This document shows, one piece after another, positions 61,673-64,000 of a stretch of DNA of 64,000 bases. A program made the position numbers and the translations under genes. Source of the stretch: G963663315 sp965214205 (lineage in GTDB: Bacteria > Pseudomonadota > Gammaproteobacteria > Arenicellales > Poriferihabitantaceae); NCBI GenBank assembly GCA_965214205.1, contig OZ243941.1, positions 124,001-188,000 on the forward strand. Direction: 5' to 3'. Position 1 is the first letter of the stretch. Each line of letters begins with the position of its first letter. The notes under the pieces are model-generated. The model was not told where the DNA came from and ran no database searches. It saw only the letters and a program-made list of their open reading frames with translations.

Positions 61673-64000
61673 TCAATCTCCTTTTTTCCTTGCAGTAAAC
61701 TCAAGTTCCTCCAGCAGCCAGGACTCTTTCTTGCCACGGCGCTCCGAAATGCTGCCGTCACCTGAAATAATCCCGATATAGGGTTGCCTGAATTCAATCT
61801 GGTCCCATTCCTTCAAGCCGGTCCCGGCAAACAACGGTTCAAGGTCATAATTCCCGCAGACGGCACTGTCGTGCACCATAACCGCAAATCCGTCGAACTC
61901 ATCCGCGTGAGCTTCAAGAACGGTCTGAAAATCCTTGTCCAAGGGCACATCGTCCTTTACTGCACCCCTGCGCTCACAGGTGTCGAGGTGGCCGAGTTTG
62001 ACGGGTCCGGCCTCTACGCTGAAACCCACAATCGTTAAACCGCGCTTCAACTCCAGCTTTTTCCCCGATATAAGATCAATGATATACGAGCGTCCCACAT
62101 TGATATACGAGCGGCTCCTGTTGAATCCGGCGGACTTGAGGACAACGTGACCGTGCGCCAGACCTTTTGACTTATCCCGAATCCCGTCAGACATAAAGGA
62201 TCGAATGATTCCGTCCAGCGTGGATTCAGGGATGCGTTCGTTCTCTTCAAACGAAGGATCCAATAGAATCATTTCGTCCAGCATGGACAGGTTTTTTTCA
62301 TGGAATGCCGGGCTGGCGGGCGCTGCCCGGAATAATTTCCTGGGTGCGGAAATACGGATGCTGGTGGTGTTGTCATGCAGCGTAATGCGATTGAGCCTTT
62401 CGTTTCCCAAGGTGCCGTACACCACACAGAAATTATCCGGGTTAAACGGTGTAATCGGCGCTAACCAGGCATTTTGTGAACATTTGTCCACCCACAAAAT
62501 ACGCTGGTCATAATCCAGCTTTCCAATTTGCCGGCGTAATGTGGAGTGGTAGGAGGGGAACCGGACTTCTTTCACCCCCCAGGTTTTATCCAATACAAAT
62601 AACGCTGGAAGCTTGATGTGTCTATCCCCAAAAGTCAATTGCTTCTTTCCCGGATTGACCAGGAAGTCATCGGAAATTTGAGGATAGTCCCATAGCGAAG
62701 ACAGGTAGCCGCGGCTCCGGGTCAGCATTTCATCAATCGACTCCTCTGATTCAGATAACGTGGGTGCGTCTTTCAGCATGTCCCGGCCAAAACCCAAGCC
62801 TTCAACGTTGTCCCCCATCAGATTCAATAAGGTAGGCGCAACGTCCAGGGTAGACCCTTTTCTGGTAATCTTCCCAGGACTGGTATTCTTGTCAAAAATC
62901 ATCCATAAATTACGCCGCTCACCCATCTCAACTAACTCCGAGGCGGTAGTTCGCATGGCCAGGTGGTCCGACGAAACCACAAACAGGGTGTTCTCGAAGA
63001 ATTTACTGCCCTTCACATACCGGATGAAATCACCTGCCAGCCTGTCGGCGCAATGTACCGCATTGAGTATTGGATTAGTTCCATCCTGATAAACCAGATC
63101 CTTGCAGGATTTTGCGATATATCCTTTGGGGTGATGCGTATCCAGTGTAAGCAGGAATAATCCGAACGGCTGATCTCTTGCAGACAGCTCATCAAATCTC
63201 TGTTTGACTAGCGTGAACAGGCTGTCGTCGTAAAGTCCCCAGGCGTGTTTATAACTCCGATCATCCAGAGTACCCACAAACTTGCGGTATCCCTCAACCC
63301 GGTCAAAACCATGAGTCCGATAAAACTGGCCCTTACCAGCAAAAGACAGGATAGCGCCTCCCATATAATTCAGGTCATATCCGGCTTCATTCAGGATATC
63401 ACCGAGACATTCCGCTCCAGGAAGGAACTGATCCATACCGGTCATTGCGCTTTCATTGCCGCTCGGCGTGACCAAAGGGATGCCGCATTGACTGGCTACC
63501 ATACCGGCTATGGTCCAGCCCGTTCCGTAAACCTGGTGGACATTCGTAAAACTCAAGGACTCCTCCTCCAGAGCGCGCAGATTCGGCGTCAGGCCCGGAA
63601 ACAGATCTTCATCCAGATACGTCCGTTCGATTTGCTCCAGGTACAGCCAGACGATATTCCTGGGTTTGCCGGCAAACTGTACCGCCGCGCTTTTGACAAA
63701 AGAATCAGGCTTTTCTTTCGAGGCGATCCGTTTCAGACTGGACTGATACAGCGAATACAGGTCGGCAACGGCCGGGTTCAGGCTCCAGGACAGCAGGAGT
63801 GTGAATAATGCGGCGCCAACCCTGTATTTTTTTCCTGCAACCGGAGAGTCGGCCCGAAAATGCTTGCAGGCGATGAATGAAATCACTGAAATGGCGAGAA
63901 GGTAGATCAGAGCGCCCACGCCAAGGCCGATAAAATCCTCCCAGGCCGCGCCTTCCATGTTGACCGCCAGATGCCAGAATATCGATTCATCGATACCGGA
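61673..64000 (-). CDS. OpgB-like phosphoglycerol transferase, 5' end beyond the window
   Basis: Membrane enzyme of the alkaline phosphatase/sulfatase superfamily that moves phosphoglycerol to periplasmic glucans. The catalytic Thr is in GTGWTIAGMVASQCGIPL, very like MdoB/OpgB; later metal ligands are in LDTHHPKG and VVSSDHLAMRT. One membrane helix (about 12-30) and another (about 48-65) remain at the N-terminus. The first internal ATG is at 63958, but the frame stays open to the edge and reads SGIDESIFWHLAVN before it, like OpgB homologues, so the true start is outside. A C-terminal domain of about 330 residues follows the sulfatase core. Confidence 0.82.
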   Translation of the reverse strand, partial: SGIDESIFWHLAVNMEGAAWEDFIGLGVGALIYLLAISVISFIACKHFRADSPVAGKKYRVGAALFTLLLSWSLNPAVADLYSLYQSSLKRIASKEKPDSFVKSAAVQFAGKPRNIVWLYLEQIERTYLDEDLFPGLTPNLRALEEESLSFTNVHQVYGTGWTIAGMVASQCGIPLVTPSGNESAMTGMDQFLPGAECLGDILNEAGYDLNYMGGAILSFAGKGQFYRTHGFDRVEGYRKFVGTLDDRSYKHAWGLYDDSLFTLVKQRFDELSARDQPFGLFLLTLDTHHPKGYIAKSCKDLVYQDGTNPILNAVHCADRLAGDFIRYVKGSKFFENTLFVVSSDHLAMRTTASELVEMGERRNLWMIFDKNTSPGKITRKGSTLDVAPTLLNLMGDNVEGLGFGRDMLKDAPTLSESEESIDEMLTRSRGYLSSLWDYPQISDDFLVNPGKKQLTFGDRHIKLPALFVLDKTWGVKEVRFPSYHSTLRRQIGKLDYDQRILWVDKCSQNAWLAPITPFNPDNFCVVYGTLGNERLNRITLHDNTTSIRISAPRKLFRAAPASPAFHEKNLSMLDEMILLDPSFEENERIPESTLDGIIRSFMSDGIRDKSKGLAHGHVVLKSAGFNRSRSYINVGRSYIIDLISGKKLELKRGLTIVGFSVEAGPVKLGHLDTCERRGAVKDDVPLDKDFQTVLEAHADEFDGFAVMVHDSAVCGNYDLEPLFAGTGLKEWDQIEFRQPYIGIISGDGSISERRGKKESWLLEELEFTARKKGD

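Overview
The window looks like a piece of a moderately GC-rich proteobacterial chromosome, probably from a marine or host-associated gammaproteobacterium. That placement rests on an OpgB-type phosphoglycerol transferase, YccA-type Bax-inhibitor protein, YoeB/YefM module and short intergenic REP-like hairpins; it is inferred from gene content, not from a marker gene. Coding density is high and most gaps are under 250 bp. I saw no rRNA, tRNA, CRISPR array, transposase or prophage gene.

Layout. (1) 123-5292, minus: soxBDAG, a heterotetrameric sarcosine oxidase-type complex (or its homologue N-methylglutamate dehydrogenase). (2) 5537-9742, plus: unknown protein, amidase, enoyl-CoA hydratase, MFS transporter. 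(3) 9784-19907: a divergent isoprenoid locus. The minus arm has three tandem squalene/phytoene synthase paralogues, ispH, a DUF2236 (rubber oxygenase/MpaB-type) protein and an RND/MMPL exporter. The plus arm, from a good sigma70-like promoter, has a LolA-like periplasmic protein and an outer-membrane beta-barrel. I read it as a candidate make-modify-export system for a triterpenoid-like lipid. (4) 20057-25046: trimethylamine monooxygenase (tmm), a CntA/GbcA-like Rieske oxygenase and TMAO demethylase (tdm). (5) 25147-36265: pdxJ, two unknown proteins, mgsCBA-like glutamate synthase modules, a GmaS-like glutamine synthetase, an FAD oxidoreductase, a divergent GntR/FadR regulator with an array of TGGTAT half-sites, and an ammonium transporter. 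(6) 36527-46072: cytochrome c, a crotonase lacking both catalytic Glu, an isopropylmalate dehydrogenase-like protein, M24 peptidase, a glyoxylate aminotransferase, serA/serC-like genes, DUF1015 and CinA. (7) 46203-54137: tandem-GFA protein, NUDIX, MttB-like methyltransferase, pncB, GMC (choline dehydrogenase-like) oxidoreductase, BI-1 protein, LysR. (8) 54330-64000: a large double-GT/TPR glycosyltransferase, two mosaic secreted proteins sharing an identical 335-bp 5' block, a Fic protein and YoeB/YefM between them, and an OpgB-like protein that runs off the right edge.

How they fit together. Much of the window serves methylated one-carbon/nitrogen compounds. Quaternary amines would be handled by the Rieske enzyme, GMC oxidase and MttB-like protein; TMA goes to TMAO (Tmm), then to dimethylamine plus formaldehyde (Tdm). 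Monomethylamine would enter gamma-glutamylmethylamide and N-methylglutamate (GmaS/Mgs), with soxBDAG demethylating sarcosine or N-methylglutamate. Ammonium or methylammonium uptake is by Amt, and formaldehyde may be handled by tetrahydrofolate and perhaps the GFA protein. No dimethylamine monooxygenase (dmm) genes are visible, so the DMA-to-MMA step lies elsewhere or is done by an unrecognised protein here.

The two features most worth following up are the isoprenoid synthesis-cleavage-export locus and the pair of mosaic secreted proteins flanking a Fic/toxin-antitoxin insert.
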